Part shown: one piece after another, positions 46,501 through 59,901 of the stretch
How positions within the stretch are numbered: position 1 is the stretch's first letter
How the letters are laid out: each line of letters starts with the position of its first letter
NCBI RefSeq assembly: GCF_005877905.1
Contig: NZ_SWDV01000025.1
Location: 1 to 64,000 of the forward strand
Source: Pseudomonas nicosulfuronedens
Lineage (GTDB): Bacteria > Pseudomonadota > Gammaproteobacteria > Pseudomonadales > Pseudomonadaceae
Length of the DNA: 64,000 nt
Direction: 5' to 3'
Made by a program: the position numbers and the translations under genes
Notes under the pieces: generated by a model
Seen by the model: only the letters and a program-made list of their open reading frames with translations
What the model was told of the DNA's origin: nothing
The model's database searches: none

Positions 46501-47256
46501 TTATGAATGCAGGCCTTCGAGCTGCTGGCGCCACAGTTGTTCCAGCGCCAGTACCTGCGCGGGACCATAGAGGGCGTGGGGCTTGCCCAGGTGCGCGGCC
46601 CACAGCTGGTCGCCATAGTCGTAGTGCCACCACTCGCTGGAGAGGTTGCTGAAGCCTGCCGCACTCATGGAGTTGAACAGGATGCGGCGGTTATCGCGGA
46701 TACGCCGCTGGGCTTCGTCCGGCTCGGCGATGGCTTCGTAATGGCGGGTATAGGAGCGCGGTGTGGCCTCGTCGAACAGGCTGCCCATGTCCAGCCAGCG
46801 CCCCTCGCTGTCGCACAGGGTCAGGTCGATGGCGCCGCCGGTGAGGTGCGGGCTGGGCGATTCGGCGCGGGTGCTGGGTGGCGCGACGAATTCGCGGGTG
46901 CGTCGGGTCAATTCGGCAGGATCGGCTTCCGGCTCGTGCTGGCGAAGGATGTCGTAGAGCGTATCGTACAGGTGCTGTTGCACCGCGAAGGGCCGCCAGG
47001 CATCGAGGATCACCAGGCGCAGGCCGTCGGGCAGCAGGCTGGCGGCATGCAGCAGGCGCTCGAAGACTTCCGTGCGGGCGTAGCATTCCGGCTGGGCGTT
47101 GGGCACCCCAAGGCGGTGATACGCCGGCCAGACCGCGAAGCCGGTGGCGATGCCCAGGGCCTGGAGTGGTTGGTCGCATTCGATGATCGGCACGCGAAAG
47201 GCTTCGGCCCAGTCCGGATCGGGTTGCGGCAGGATCGGCGCGAGCAGGTCGGTCAT
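46501..47256 (-). CDS. D-alanyl-D-alanine dipeptidase (DdpX/VanX family)
   Basis: This 251-residue zinc enzyme hydrolyses D-Ala-D-Ala. Its signatures are SPHLTGGAIDLTL (His137, Asp144), SEWWHYDYGD (Glu208, His211) and DAWRP (Arg88), all present. There is no signal peptide, so a cytosolic role in recycling of D-Ala-D-Ala is likely. The family includes VanX of vancomycin resistance, but no vanH or vanA gene is present here. Its ATG is 6 bases after the xseA stop on the same strand, so the two are probably co-transcribed. Confidence 0.9.
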   Translation of the reverse strand: MTDLLAPILPQPDPDWAEAFRVPIIECDQPLQALGIATGFAVWPAYHRLGVPNAQPECYARTEVFERLLHAASLLPDGLRLVILDAWRPFAVQQHLYDTLYDILRQHEPEADPAELTRRTREFVAPPSTRAESPSPHLTGGAIDLTLCDSEGRWLDMGSLFDEATPRSYTRHYEAIAEPDEAQRRIRDNRRILFNSMSAAGFSNLSSEWWHYDYGDQLWAAHLGKPHALYGPAQVLALEQLWRQQLEGLHS

Positions 47257-47262
47257 CGGTTC

Positions 47263-48642
47263 TCAGTCCAGCAGGGAAAGGGTGACGGGCGCCTGGTGGT
47301 TGTCTTCCACGCGCACTTCCAGCTCGCCGTCGCCCAGCTTGGCCTTGAGGCGCTGGCCGTTCTTCGTCTGCGTGGCGCTGCGGATGGCCTGGCCCTTGTC
47401 GTCCAGGAGAATGCTGTAGCCGCGCCCCAACGTCGCCAGCGGACTGACGATATGTAGCGTCTGCATCAAGCTGTCGAGGCGCTGACGCTGTTCGCGCAGG
47501 ATCGCGTTGGTGGCGCGGGGCAGGCGGGCGCTGAGGTTGTCCAGGCGCTGGCGCAGCAGAGCCAGGTTGCGGCCAGGGTGTTGCGCGGCGAGGCGGGTAT
47601 CCAGCCGTGCGACGCGCTCGTGGCGAATCTGCAGCTGGCGCTCGAAGGCGCGGCGCAGGCGCATGTCCAGGTCATCCAGGCGCTGGGATTGCTGGCGCAG
47701 GCGCTCGCCGGGGTGGCGCAGGCGCCGGGCGGTGCCTTCCAGGCGCAGACGTTCGCGGGTCAGGCGGTCCTGGATACGCAGGATCAGCCGGCGGCGCAGG
47801 CTGTCCAGGCGTTGTTGCAGGTCCCCGCTGTGCGGGGCCAGCAGTTCGGCGGCGGCCGAGGGCGTGGGCGCGCGCACGTCGGCGACGAAATCGCTGATGG
47901 ACACGTCGGTCTCATGGCCCACCGCGCTGACGATGGGTGTCACGCAGGCGGCGATGGCTCGGGCCACCGGTTCCTCGTTGAAGCACCAGAGGTCTTCCAG
48001 CGAGCCGCCGCCACGGGCCAGGATCAGCGCGTCGAAGCCCTGGGCGTCGGCCAACTTCAGCGCGCGGACGATCTGCCCGATGGCCTCGCGACCCTGCACG
48101 GCGGTAGGGATCAGGGTCAGCTCGACCTGGGGCGCGCGGCGGCGGAACACGCTGATGATGTCGCGGATCACCGCGCCGGTGGGCGAACTGACGATGCCGA
48201 TGCGCCTTGGGTGGGCGGGCAGTTCCTGCTTGCCCTCGGCGGCGAACAGACCTTCGGCGGCGAGCTTTTCCTTCAGCGCCTCGAAAGCCAGGCGCAGTGC
48301 GCCGTCACCGGCCGGTTCGACGGTGTCGGCGATCAGCTGGTAGTCGCCGCGCCCCTCGAACAGCGAAACCTTGCCGCGCACGCGCACGGCGAGGCCGTCG
48401 CGCAGGGCCTGGCGCACGCGCAGGGCGTTCTGGCGGAACAGCGCGCAGCGCACCTGGGCGTTGCTGTCCTTGAGGGTGAAATACATATGCCCGGACGCGG
48501 GCCGCGCGAGGTTGGAGATCTCGCCCTCGACCCAGACCTGCGGGAACACGTCCTCCAGCAGGTGGCGGGCGCGCTGGTTGAGCTGGCTGACGGTCAGAAC
48601 CTCGCGGTCGAGGCCCAGCCGTTGGAAGGGATCTTTCTGCAT
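47263..48642 (-). CDS. xseA: Exodeoxyribonuclease VII large subunit XseA
   Basis: XseA is the catalytic subunit of exonuclease VII, a single-strand DNA exonuclease. The 459-residue protein has an N-terminal OB fold (VWVEGEISNLARPASGHMYFTLKD), the nuclease core (RIGIVSSPTGAVIRDI, ILARGGGSLEDLWCFNEE, SAVGHETDVSISDFVADVRAPTPSAAAE), and a long Arg/Leu-rich coiled coil. ATG 48642 (MQKDPFQRLGLD) fits the family. It is divergent from guaB, with which it shares a 148-base intergenic region. Confidence 0.95.
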   Translation of the reverse strand: MQKDPFQRLGLDREVLTVSQLNQRARHLLEDVFPQVWVEGEISNLARPASGHMYFTLKDSNAQVRCALFRQNALRVRQALRDGLAVRVRGKVSLFEGRGDYQLIADTVEPAGDGALRLAFEALKEKLAAEGLFAAEGKQELPAHPRRIGIVSSPTGAVIRDIISVFRRRAPQVELTLIPTAVQGREAIGQIVRALKLADAQGFDALILARGGGSLEDLWCFNEEPVARAIAACVTPIVSAVGHETDVSISDFVADVRAPTPSAAAELLAPHSGDLQQRLDSLRRRLILRIQDRLTRERLRLEGTARRLRHPGERLRQQSQRLDDLDMRLRRAFERQLQIRHERVARLDTRLAAQHPGRNLALLRQRLDNLSARLPRATNAILREQRQRLDSLMQTLHIVSPLATLGRGYSILLDDKGQAIRSATQTKNGQRLKAKLGDGELEVRVEDNHQAPVTLSLLD

Positions 48643-48723
48643 GGCGAAGGATGATAAGCGGGCCTGCGGACCGGGGCCAGCGCACGAGGCCCATAAAGGC
48701 TTCAATCAGATCGTCCGGTTGCG

Positions 48724-50260
<1,537 letters not shown>

Positions 50261-50281
50261 GGGGTTTCGGTTAATGAGTCG

Positions 50282-50312
50282 GACACGGGGCTGGTTGATA
50301 CAGCCCCGTGTC
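50282..50312 (+). terminator. Strong hairpin between guaB and guaA
   Basis: GACACGGGGCTG and CAGCCCCGTGTC form a perfect 12-bp stem around GTTGATA, followed by GTTT. The T run is short, so it may be a partial terminator or processing signal that lowers guaA relative to guaB. Confidence 0.6.
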
Positions 50313-50341
50313 GTTTAAGAATTTCGCTACGAGAGATGGCC

Positions 50342-51919
50342 ATGGCCCAAGACATTCACGCTCACCGGATCCTGATCCTCGACTTCGGCTCCCAGTACAC
50401 CCAGCTGATCGCCCGCCGCGTCCGCGAGATCGGCGTGTACTGCGAAATCCATCCGTTCGACATGAGCGACGACGAGGTTCGTGCCTTCGCCCCGCGCGGC
50501 ATCATCCTGGCCGGTGGCCCGGAGTCGGTGCACGAAGCCAACAGCCCGCGCGCGCCCAAGGCCGTGTTCGACCTGAAGGTGCCGCTGTTCGGCATCTGCT
50601 ACGGCATGCAGACCATGGCCGAGCAGATGGGCGGCAAGGTACTGGGCTCTGACCTGCGCGAGTTCGGCTATGCCCGCGTCGACGTGGTCGGCAAGGCCCG
50701 CCTGCTGGACGGCATCGAAGATTGCGTCAGCGAAGACGGCGTATTCGGTCTCGACGTGTGGATGAGCCACGGCGACAAGGTCACCGAAATCCCGGCCGGC
50801 TTCCACATCCTTGCCAGCACCCCGAGCTGCCCGATCGCCGCCATGGCCGATGATGCCCGTGGCTACTACGGCGTGCAGTTCCACCCGGAAGTGACCCACA
50901 CCAAGCAGGGCGGTCGCATCCTCTCCCGTTTCGTGCTGGACATCTGCGGCTGCGAAGCCCTCTGGACCCCGTCCAACATCGTCAACGACGCCATTGCCAC
51001 CGTGCGTGCCCAGGTCGGCAACTCCAAGGTGCTGCTGGGACTGTCCGGCGGTGTGGATTCCTCGGTGGTCGCGGCCCTGCTGCACAAGGCCATCGGCGAC
51101 CAGCTGACCTGCGTCTTCGTCGACAACGGCCTGCTGCGCCTGCACGAGGGTGACCAGGTGATGGCCATGTTCGCCGAGAATATGGGCGTCAAGGTCATCC
51201 GCGCCAACGCCGAAGAGAAATTCCTCAGCCGTCTGGCCGGCGTCAGCGACCCGGAGCAGAAGCGCAAGATCATCGGCGGCAGCTTCATCGAAGTCTTCGA
51301 CGAGGAAGCCACCAAGCTGAAGGACGTGAAGTTCCTTGCCCAGGGCACCATCTACCCTGACGTGATCGAGTCGGCCGGCGCCAAGACCGGCAAGGCCCAC
51401 GTGATCAAGTCGCACCACAACGTCGGTGGCCTGCCCGAGGACATGCAGTTCGAACTGGTCGAGCCGCTGCGCGAGCTGTTCAAGGACGAAGTCCGCAAGA
51501 TCGGCCTGGAGCTGGGCCTGCCCTACGACATGGTCTACCGCCACCCGTTCCCGGGCCCGGGCCTGGGCGTACGCATCCTCGGCGAAGTGAAGAAGGAGTA
51601 CGCCGACCTGCTGCGTCGCGCGGACCACATCTTCATCGAAGAGCTGCGCAACTTCGACTGGTACCACAAGACCAGCCAGGCCTTCGTGGTGTTCCAGCCG
51701 GTGAAATCCGTCGGCGTGGTCGGTGATGGCCGTCGCTACGCCTGGGTCGTGGCCCTGCGTGCCGTGGAAACCATCGACTTCATGACCGCTCGCTGGGCGC
51801 ACCTGCCGTACGAGCTGCTGGAGAAGGTCTCGAACCGCATCATCAACGAGATCGAAGGCATCTCCCGCGTCACCTACGACGTGTCGAGCAAGCCGCCGGC
51901 CACCATCGAGTGGGAATGA
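50342..51919 (+). CDS. guaA: GMP synthase (glutamine-hydrolysing) GuaA
   Basis: GuaA aminates XMP to GMP using glutamine. The 525-residue protein has the class I amidotransferase domain (GICYGMQ with Cys86, FHPEVTHT), the ATP pyrophosphatase loop [20 protein letters not shown], and the C-terminal dimerisation domain ending [12 protein letters not shown] 50342 is favoured over ATG 50336, because the ribosome binding site GAGAG would touch the first one. It forms a guanine unit with guaB. Confidence 0.98.
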   Translation: MAQDIHAHRILILDFGSQYTQLIARRVREIGVYCEIHPFDMSDDEVRAFAPRGIILAGGPESVHEANSPRAPKAVFDLKVPLFGICYGMQTMAEQMGGKVLGSDLREFGYARVDVVGKARLLDGIEDCVSEDGVFGLDVWMSHGDKVTEIPAGFHILASTPSCPIAAMADDARGYYGVQFHPEVTHTKQGGRILSRFVLDICGCEALWTPSNIVNDAIATVRAQVGNSKVLLGLSGGVDSSVVAALLHKAIGDQLTCVFVDNGLLRLHEGDQVMAMFAENMGVKVIRANAEEKFLSRLAGVSDPEQKRKIIGGSFIEVFDEEATKLKDVKFLAQGTIYPDVIESAGAKTGKAHVIKSHHNVGGLPEDMQFELVEPLRELFKDEVRKIGLELGLPYDMVYRHPFPGPGLGVRILGEVKKEYADLLRRADHIFIEELRNFDWYHKTSQAFVVFQPVKSVGVVGDGRRYAWVVALRAVETIDFMTARWAHLPYELLEKVSNRIINEIEGISRVTYDVSSKPPATIEWE

Positions 51920-51951
51920 TCGGAGACGTTTAACGTTTCCTTAACGAGGGG

Positions 51952-51969
51952 CGCGGCAAGCTCGCCGCG
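51952..51969 (+). terminator. Possible weak terminator after guaA
   Basis: CGCGGC pairs with GCCGCG around AAGCTC, and TTCCTT follows. The T run is poor. The 235-base gap up to the multicopper oxidase holds no ORF; an 11-bp near-palindrome ACGTTTAACGT is at 51926-51936. Confidence 0.4.
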
Positions 51970-52154
51970 TTCCTTGCAGGCGAGGGCGGAGATACCCGTC
52001 CTTGACCTGGCGCATGAGAGGCGTTCGCGCCTTCATGCAAAGTTCTCCTGATTGCAGTGCAGCCGGCCGCAAGAGCCTGGCGCCGGGCGCGAACGCGCCA
52101 ACCTCCGTGAAAGCCGATGGGGTCGCAAGTCCCTTGTTTGAGGAGTCTGGACCC

Positions 52155-53558
52155 ATGTCGTTTACCCGTAGACAAGTACTCGGTGGCCTTGCTGGCCTGG
52201 CCGTTGTCGGCCTGGGCGCCGGCGGCGCGCGCATCTGGCTGGCGCGCCCGGAAGTCGCCGCCGAGCATGATTACGAATTGATTGCCGCACCGCTGGACCT
52301 GGAGCTGGTACCCGGCCACAAGACTCCCGGCCTGGGCTATGGCGGCCAGGCTCCCGGCGTGGAAATCCGCGCGCGCCAGGGCGACTGGCTGCGGGTGCGC
52401 TTCACCAACAAGCTGGACGAGCCGACCACCATCCACTGGCACGGCATCCGTCTGCCCATCGAGATGGACGGCGTGCCCTACATCTCGCAGCCGCCAGTGC
52501 AGCCGGGTGAGAGTTTCGTCTACCAGTTCAAGACGCCGGACGCCGGCAGCTACTGGTACCACCCGCACCTGATGAGCAGCGAGCAGTTGGGCCGCGGCCT
52601 GGTCGGGCCGCTGATCATCGACGAGCGTGAGCCGAGCGAGTTCAGCAGCGAGAAGGTCCTCAACCTGAAGACCTGGCACGTGGACGAAGAGGGGAATTTC
52701 ACGCCCTTCAGCGTACCGCGCGAGGCGGCACGCGAAGGCACTCGCGGACGCCTGTCGACCATCAACGGCGAACGCACGCCGGTGATCGAATTGCCGGCCG
52801 GCGAGATTGTCCGGGTGCGTATCCTCAACGTCGACAACACCGTGACCTACCGCCTCAACCTGCCAGGTGCCGAGGCGAAGATCTACGCCATCGACGGCCA
52901 TCCGGTGGAGCCGCGCGACTTCGGCAAGGGCCCCAACGACCAGTACTGGATCGGCCCCGGCATGCGCCTGGAGCTGGGCATCCGTGGCCCGGCGGAAGGC
53001 ACAGAGCTATCTTTGCGCAATGGCCCGGTGCGCCTGGCGACTATTCGTGGCGTGGCCAACTCCAAGGCGCCCACCGCCCAGTGGCCGGCGCCGCTGCCGC
53101 GCAACCCGGTGGCCGAGCCGGACCTGAAGAACGCCGAGACCATCAACTTCAAGTTCGAATGGGTCGGCGCCATGACTGACTACTCCAAGGGGCAGTCGAC
53201 GCCGTCACTGTGGCAGATCAACGGCGTGGCCTGGCAGGGCGGCGAGGAGCACAAGCACAACTCACCGCCGCTGGCGAAGCTCAAGGAAGGCAACAGCTAC
53301 ATCTTCGTGCTGCGCAACATGACCCAGTACCAACACCCGATCCACCTGCACGGCATGGCCTTCAAGGTGCTGGACTCCGATCGTCGGGAGATCATTCCGT
53401 ATTTCACCGATACCTACCTGCTGGGCAAGAATGAGACGGCACGCGTGGCACTGGTGGCGGATAACCCCGGCCTGTGGATGTTCCACTGCCACGTGATCGA
53501 TCACATGGAGACCGGGCTGATGGGGACCATCGCGGTGGGCGAGGCATGGTGCGGCTGA
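52155..53558 (+). CDS. Tat-exported multicopper oxidase
   Basis: This 467-residue protein begins with a twin-arginine signal (SFTRRQVLGGLAGLAVVGL). The copper sites are complete: HWHG near residue 98, YHPHLM near 135, HPIHLHGM, and the C-terminal HCHVIDHMETGLMG with its type 1 Met ligand. It belongs to the CueO/laccase-like group and probably oxidises Cu(I) or iron/phenolic substrates in the periplasm. ATG 52155 follows GAGGAG; the longer frame lacks the Tat motif at its start. tadA overlaps its 3' end by 13 bases. The receptor module for copper lies 8 kb upstream. Confidence 0.9.
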   Translation: MSFTRRQVLGGLAGLAVVGLGAGGARIWLARPEVAAEHDYELIAAPLDLELVPGHKTPGLGYGGQAPGVEIRARQGDWLRVRFTNKLDEPTTIHWHGIRLPIEMDGVPYISQPPVQPGESFVYQFKTPDAGSYWYHPHLMSSEQLGRGLVGPLIIDEREPSEFSSEKVLNLKTWHVDEEGNFTPFSVPREAAREGTRGRLSTINGERTPVIELPAGEIVRVRILNVDNTVTYRLNLPGAEAKIYAIDGHPVEPRDFGKGPNDQYWIGPGMRLELGIRGPAEGTELSLRNGPVRLATIRGVANSKAPTAQWPAPLPRNPVAEPDLKNAETINFKFEWVGAMTDYSKGQSTPSLWQINGVAWQGGEEHKHNSPPLAKLKEGNSYIFVLRNMTQYQHPIHLHGMAFKVLDSDRREIIPYFTDTYLLGKNETARVALVADNPGLWMFHCHVIDHMETGLMGTIAVGEAWCG

Positions 53559-54070
53559 CCAACAGCAAGGGGCATCCGACGGTAAAAGGGTTGGCGCCGG
53601 TCATCGACCGCAGCCGGGATATCCCTTTCATGCGTGAAGCCATGGTGCTGGCCGAGCAGGGCGCAGCCCTGGGCGAAGTGCCCGTGGGCGCCGTGCTGGT
53701 GCTGGATGGGCAGATCATCGGCCGCGGCTTCAACCGGCCGATCACTTCCCACGATCCCAGCGCCCATGCCGAAATGGTCGCCATTCGTGAAGCCGCTGCC
53801 GCCGTGCAGAACTACCGCCTGCCCGGCAGCACCCTCTATGTGACGCTCGAACCCTGCAGCATGTGTGCTGGCCTGCTGGTGCACTCGCGCATCCAGCGCG
53901 TGGTATTCGGCGCCACCGAGCCGAAGTCGGGCGTAGTGGTCAGTCGCGGCAACTTCTTCGAGCAGGACTTCCTCAACCACCGGGTGCTGGTGGAAGGCGG
54001 GGTGCTGGGGGAGGAGTGCAGTGCGATGCTCTCGGCCTTCTTCAAGGCGCGGCGCAAGGGCTCCCCGTAG
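53546..54070 (+). CDS. tadA: tRNA-specific adenosine deaminase TadA
   Basis: TadA deaminates adenosine 34 of tRNA-Arg(ACG) to inosine, an essential step for decoding CGN codons. The 174-residue protein has the zinc and catalytic motifs His74-Ala-Glu76 (SAHAEMVA) and PCSMC at 103-107. The start at ATG 53546 lies inside the oxidase gene. A shorter version from ATG 53630 would still contain the deaminase core, so the N-terminus is uncertain. Its stop codon lies inside a REP-like repeat. Confidence 0.93.
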   Translation: MVRLTNSKGHPTVKGLAPVIDRSRDIPFMREAMVLAEQGAALGEVPVGAVLVLDGQIIGRGFNRPITSHDPSAHAEMVAIREAAAAVQNYRLPGSTLYVTLEPCSMCAGLLVHSRIQRVVFGATEPKSGVVVSRGNFFEQDFLNHRVLVEGGVLGEECSAMLSAFFKARRKGSP

Positions 54071-54091
54071 AAGCGAGCTTGCTCGCGAACC
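54067..54091. repeat. REP-like element overlapping the tadA stop
   Basis: The string GCGAGCTTGCTCGCGAACC at 54073-54091 is identical to the copy at 12838-12856. The tadA TAG (54068-54070) is part of the repeat's GTAG lead. It can fold as a short hairpin and may close the tadA transcript. Confidence 0.75.
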
Positions 54092-54155
54092 TTCCCGCTC
54101 TGTGTGGTGGGTGGACTATCGCGGCACCGTTCACGTAGAGAGCGGCAGAAAAGCC

Positions 54156-55754
<1,599 letters not shown>

Positions 55755-55924
55755 CTAGGACGCTCGAAGGCCTTCGAAGATGAAAGGCAGTTTCCGCCGG
55801 AGGGACGGTAAGGAAGGTGCTTGAAAGCTGCCGCCGCGCAGCGCTTTACGGTAGAATGCACGGCCTCTGTGGGCCGGCCCGTCCGGCCCCACACACTTCC
55901 CCGTCTCCAGAGGCTGTTCCGACA

Positions 55925-58900
55925 ATGCTGATCCTGCGCGGTGCTCCCGCCCTTTCCGCTTTCCGCCACGGCAAACTGCTCGACCTGCTGACCCAGCATG
56001 TACCCGCCGTCACTGGGCTGTATGCCGAGTTTGCGCACTTCGCCGAGGTCACCGGAGCCCTCAACGCCGAGGAAGAACAAGTCCTGGCGCGCCTGCTGAA
56101 ATACGGTCCGAGCGTTCCCGTGCAGGAGCCCGCCGGCCGCCTGTTCCTGGTTCTGCCGCGCTTCGGCACCATCTCGCCCTGGTCGAGCAAGGCTTCTGAC
56201 ATCGCCCGCAACTGCGGCCTGGCAAAGATCGAGCGTCTCGAGCGCGGCATCGCCTACTACGTCACCGGCGAGCTGAGCGAGGCCGACGTGCAAGCCGTCG
56301 CCGCCCGTCTGCACGACCGCATGACCCAGCTGGTCCTGAACCAGCTCGAGGAAGCTTCGGCCCTGTTCAGCCACGCCCAGCCCAAGCCGCTGACCGTGGT
56401 CGACATCCTTGCCGGCGGTCGCGCCGCGCTGGAGAAGGCCAACCTCGAACTGGGCCTGGCCCTGGCCGAAGACGAGATCGACTACCTGGTGAAAAGCTTC
56501 GTCGAGATGGGGCGCAACCCGCACGACGTCGAGCTGATGATGTTCGCCCAGGCCAACTCCGAACACTGCCGCCACAAGATTTTCAACGCCAGTTGGGACA
56601 TCGACGGCCAGGCTCAGGACAAGAGCCTGTTCGGCATGATCAAGAACACGTATGAAATGCACCGTGAAGGCGTGCTGTCCGCTTACAAGGACAACGCCGC
56701 GGTCATGAAGGGCTACGTCGCCGGTCGCTTCTACCCGAACGCCGAGACTCGCCAGTACGGCGCCAGCGAAGAGCCGGTGCACATCCTGATGAAGGTGGAG
56801 ACCCACAACCACCCGACCGCTATCGCCCCCTTCCCCGGCGCCTCCACTGGCTCCGGTGGCGAGATCCGCGACGAAGGCGCAACCGGTCGTGGCGCCAAGC
56901 CCAAAGCCGGCCTGGTTGGCTTCACCGTCTCCAACCTGAACATCCCCGGTTTCGAGCAGCCCTGGGAAGTGCCCTACGGCAAGCCCGAGCGCATCGTTAC
57001 CCCGCTGGACATCATGATCGAAGGCCCGCTGGGCGGCGCCGCGTTCAACAACGAATTCGGCCGTCCGAACCTGGCCGGCTACTTCCGTACCTTCGAGCAG
57101 GCCATCGCCACCCCGCGCGGTGAGGAAGTTCGTGGCTACCACAAGCCGATCATGATTGCCGGTGGCATGGGCAATATCCGCGAAGACCACGTGCAGAAGG
57201 GCGAGATCTCGGTCGGCGCCAAGCTGATCGTGCTCGGCGGCCCGGCCATGCTGATCGGCCTGGGCGGCGGCGCCGCTTCCTCCATGGCCACCGGCGCTTC
57301 CGCCGCTGACCTGGACTTCGCCTCGGTGCAGCGCGAGAACCCGGAAATGGAACGCCGTTGCCAGGAGGTCATCGACCGCTGCTGGCAGATGGGCGAGAAC
57401 AACCCGATCAAGTTCATCCACGACGTGGGTGCGGGCGGCATCTCCAACGCCCTGCCGGAACTGATCAACGACGGCGGCCGTGGCGGCCGCTTCGAACTGC
57501 GCAACGTACCCAACGACGAGCCGGGCATGAGCCCGCTGGAAATCTGGTGCAACGAGTCGCAGGAACGCTACGTGATGTCGGTCGACGCCGCCGACTTCGA
57601 GACCTTCAAGGCCATCTGCGAGCGCGAGCGCTGCCCGTTCGCCGTGGTCGGCGAGGCCACCGAAGAGAAGCAGCTGACCGTCGCCGACAGTCACTTCGGC
57701 AACAAGCCGGTGGACATGCCGCTCGAGGTACTGCTCGGCAAGCCGCCGCGCATGCACCGTTCGGTCACCCGCGAGGCCGAGCTGGGCGATGACTTCGCCG
57801 CCGCCGGCCTGGACCTTGCCGAGTCCACCGAGCGCGTGCTGCGTCACCCGGCCGTGGCCAGCAAGAACTTCCTGATCACCATCGGTGACCGCACCATCAC
57901 CGGCCTGGTTGCTCGCGACCAGCTGGTCGGCCCGTGGCAGGTTCCGGTGGCCGATTGCGCCGTCACCGCCACCAGCTTCGACGTCTACACCGGTGAAGCC
58001 ATGGCCATGGGTGAGCGTACCCCGCTGGCCGTGATCGACGCCCCGGCTTCCGGCCGCATGGCGATCGGCGAGACCATCACCAACCTGGCCGCCGCGAGCA
58101 TCGACAAGATCTCCGAGATCAAGCTCTCCGCCAACTGGATGGCTGCTGCCGGCCACCCGGGCGAGGACGCGCGCCTGTACGACACCGTCAAGGCTGTCGG
58201 CATGGAGCTGTGTCCGGCGCTGGGCATCACCATTCCGGTGGGCAAGGACTCCATGTCCATGAAGACCCGCTGGCAGGATGGCGACGCCGAGAAGAGCGTT
58301 ACCTCGCCGATGTCGCTGATCATCTCCGGCTTCGCTCCGGTCAATGACGTGCGCAAGACCCTGACGCCGCAGCTGCGCCTGGACAAGGGCGAGACCGACC
58401 TGATCGTCATCGACCTCGGCCGTGGCAAGAACCGCATGGGCGGCTCCATCCTCGCCCAGGTCAACGGCCAGATCGGCCGCGCCGCTCCGGACGTTGACGA
58501 TGCCGAAGACCTGAAAGCCTTCTTCGCCGTGATCCAGGGCCTGAACGCCGACGGCCACCTGCTGGCCTACCACGACCGTTCCGACGGCGGCCTGATGGCC
58601 ACCGTGGTGGAAATGGCCTTCGCCGGTCATTGCGGTCTGGACCTGAATCTCGACGCGCTGGCCGACAGCCGTGACGAGCTAACTGCTGCCCTGTTCAACG
58701 AAGAGCTTGGCGCTGTGATTCAGGTTCGCTCCGCTGCTACCCCGGAAGTGCTGGCGCAGTTCAGCGCCGCCGGCCTGGAAGACTGCGTTGCGGTCATCGG
58801 CCAGCCGGTCAACGGCGCCGAGATCGACCTGGCCTTCAATGGCGAGCGTGTCTTCAGTGCTCAGCGCCGCAACCTGCAGCGCATCTGGAGCGAGACCAGC

Positions 58901-59821
58901 TACCGCATCCAGCGCATGCGCGATAATGCCGACTGCGCGGACCAGGAATTCGACGGCCTGCTGGAAGAAGACAACCCCGGCCTGTCGGTGAAACTGAGCT
59001 TCGACGTCAACGACAACATCGCCGCGCCCTACATCAAGAAGGGCGTGCGCCCGCAGATCGCCATCCTGCGCGAGCAGGGTGTGAACGGTCAGGTGGAAAT
59101 GGCTGCGGCCTTCGACCGCGCCGGCTTCGCCGCCGTCGACGTGCATATGAGCGATATCCTCTCCGGCCGCATCAGCCTGGAGCAGTTCAAGGGCCTCGTG
59201 GCCTGCGGCGGCTTCTCCTACGGTGACGTGCTGGGCGCCGGCGAAGGCTGGGCCAAGTCGATCCTGTTCAACGCCCGTGCCCGCGACGGTTTCCAGGCCT
59301 TCTTTGAGCGCAAGGACAGCTTTGCCCTCGGCGTGTGCAACGGTTGCCAGATGATGTCCAACCTGCACGAGCTGATCCCCGGCACCGAATTCTGGCCGCA
59401 CTTCGTGCGCAACCGCTCCGAGCAGTTCGAAGCGCGCGTGGCGATGGTCCAGGTGCAGGAGTCGCAGTCGATCTTCCTGCAGGGCATGGCCGGCTCGCGC
59501 CTGCCAATCGCCATCGCCCACGGCGAAGGCCATGCGGAGTTCGAGAGCGAGGAGGCTCTGCTGGAAGCTGATCTGTCCGGCACCGTGGCCCTGCGTTTCG
59601 TCGACAACCTGGGCAAGGTCACCGAGAGCTACCCGGCCAACCCGAACGGTTCGCCGCGCGGCATCACTGGCCTGACCAGCCGTGACGGCCGCGTGACCAT
59701 CATGATGCCGCACCCGGAGCGCGTGTTCCGTGCCGTGCAGAACTCCTGGCGTCCGGACGAGTGGGAAGAGGACGGCGGCTGGATGCGCATGTTCCGCAAC
59801 GCCCGCGTCTGGGTCGGCTGA
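55925..59821 (+). CDS. purL: Phosphoribosylformylglycinamidine synthase PurL
   Basis: PurL makes FGAM from FGAR, glutamine and ATP, the fourth step of purine synthesis. This 1298-residue protein is the large single-chain form of gammaproteobacteria. It has an N-terminal PurS-like part, two AIRS-like ATPase halves ([39 protein letters not shown]) and a C-terminal glutaminase ([12 protein letters not shown] with the nucleophile Cys, [16 protein letters not shown]). ATG 55925 ([11 protein letters not shown]) fits the family. A TTCG-loop terminator follows 23 bases after the stop. Confidence 0.98.
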   Translation: MLILRGAPALSAFRHGKLLDLLTQHVPAVTGLYAEFAHFAEVTGALNAEEEQVLARLLKYGPSVPVQEPAGRLFLVLPRFGTISPWSSKASDIARNCGLAKIERLERGIAYYVTGELSEADVQAVAARLHDRMTQLVLNQLEEASALFSHAQPKPLTVVDILAGGRAALEKANLELGLALAEDEIDYLVKSFVEMGRNPHDVELMMFAQANSEHCRHKIFNASWDIDGQAQDKSLFGMIKNTYEMHREGVLSAYKDNAAVMKGYVAGRFYPNAETRQYGASEEPVHILMKVETHNHPTAIAPFPGASTGSGGEIRDEGATGRGAKPKAGLVGFTVSNLNIPGFEQPWEVPYGKPERIVTPLDIMIEGPLGGAAFNNEFGRPNLAGYFRTFEQAIATPRGEEVRGYHKPIMIAGGMGNIREDHVQKGEISVGAKLIVLGGPAMLIGLGGGAASSMATGASAADLDFASVQRENPEMERRCQEVIDRCWQMGENNPIKFIHDVGAGGISNALPELINDGGRGGRFELRNVPNDEPGMSPLEIWCNESQERYVMSVDAADFETFKAICERERCPFAVVGEATEEKQLTVADSHFGNKPVDMPLEVLLGKPPRMHRSVTREAELGDDFAAAGLDLAESTERVLRHPAVASKNFLITIGDRTITGLVARDQLVGPWQVPVADCAVTATSFDVYTGEAMAMGERTPLAVIDAPASGRMAIGETITNLAAASIDKISEIKLSANWMAAAGHPGEDARLYDTVKAVGMELCPALGITIPVGKDSMSMKTRWQDGDAEKSVTSPMSLIISGFAPVNDVRKTLTPQLRLDKGETDLIVIDLGRGKNRMGGSILAQVNGQIGRAAPDVDDAEDLKAFFAVIQGLNADGHLLAYHDRSDGGLMATVVEMAFAGHCGLDLNLDALADSRDELTAALFNEELGAVIQVRSAATPEVLAQFSAAGLEDCVAVIGQPVNGAEIDLAFNGERVFSAQRRNLQRIWSETSYRIQRMRDNADCADQEFDGLLEEDNPGLSVKLSFDVNDNIAAPYIKKGVRPQIAILREQGVNGQVEMAAAFDRAGFAAVDVHMSDILSGRISLEQFKGLVACGGFSYGDVLGAGEGWAKSILFNARARDGFQAFFERKDSFALGVCNGCQMMSNLHELIPGTEFWPHFVRNRSEQFEARVAMVQVQESQSIFLQGMAGSRLPIAIAHGEGHAEFESEEALLEADLSGTVALRFVDNLGKVTESYPANPNGSPRGITGLTSRDGRVTIMMPHPERVFRAVQNSWRPDEWEEDGGWMRMFRNARVWVG

Positions 59822-59844
59822 GTCCGGTCTGATGCGATACGGGA

Positions 59845-59874
59845 AAGGGGAAAGCTTCGGCTTTCCCCTTTTTC
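59845..59874 (+). terminator. Intrinsic terminator of purL
   Basis: AAGGGGAAAGC pairs with GCTTTCCCCTT across a TTCG tetraloop, followed by TTTC. The 11-bp stem and T run make this a strong terminator. Confidence 0.92.
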
Positions 59875-59901
59875 TTTGTGCAGCCGCTGGAGGAGTGAGT
59901 C

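Noticed and set aside
46501..47256. Vancomycin resistance determinant
   Set aside because: Only the VanX-like dipeptidase is present. There is no vanH, vanA or vanRS gene, and Gram-negative cells use such enzymes for recycling.
51970..52154. CueR-type operator before the multicopper oxidase
   Set aside because: A TTGACC string is present at 52000, but the inverted ACCTTCC/GGAAGGT pattern with the long spacer is not.
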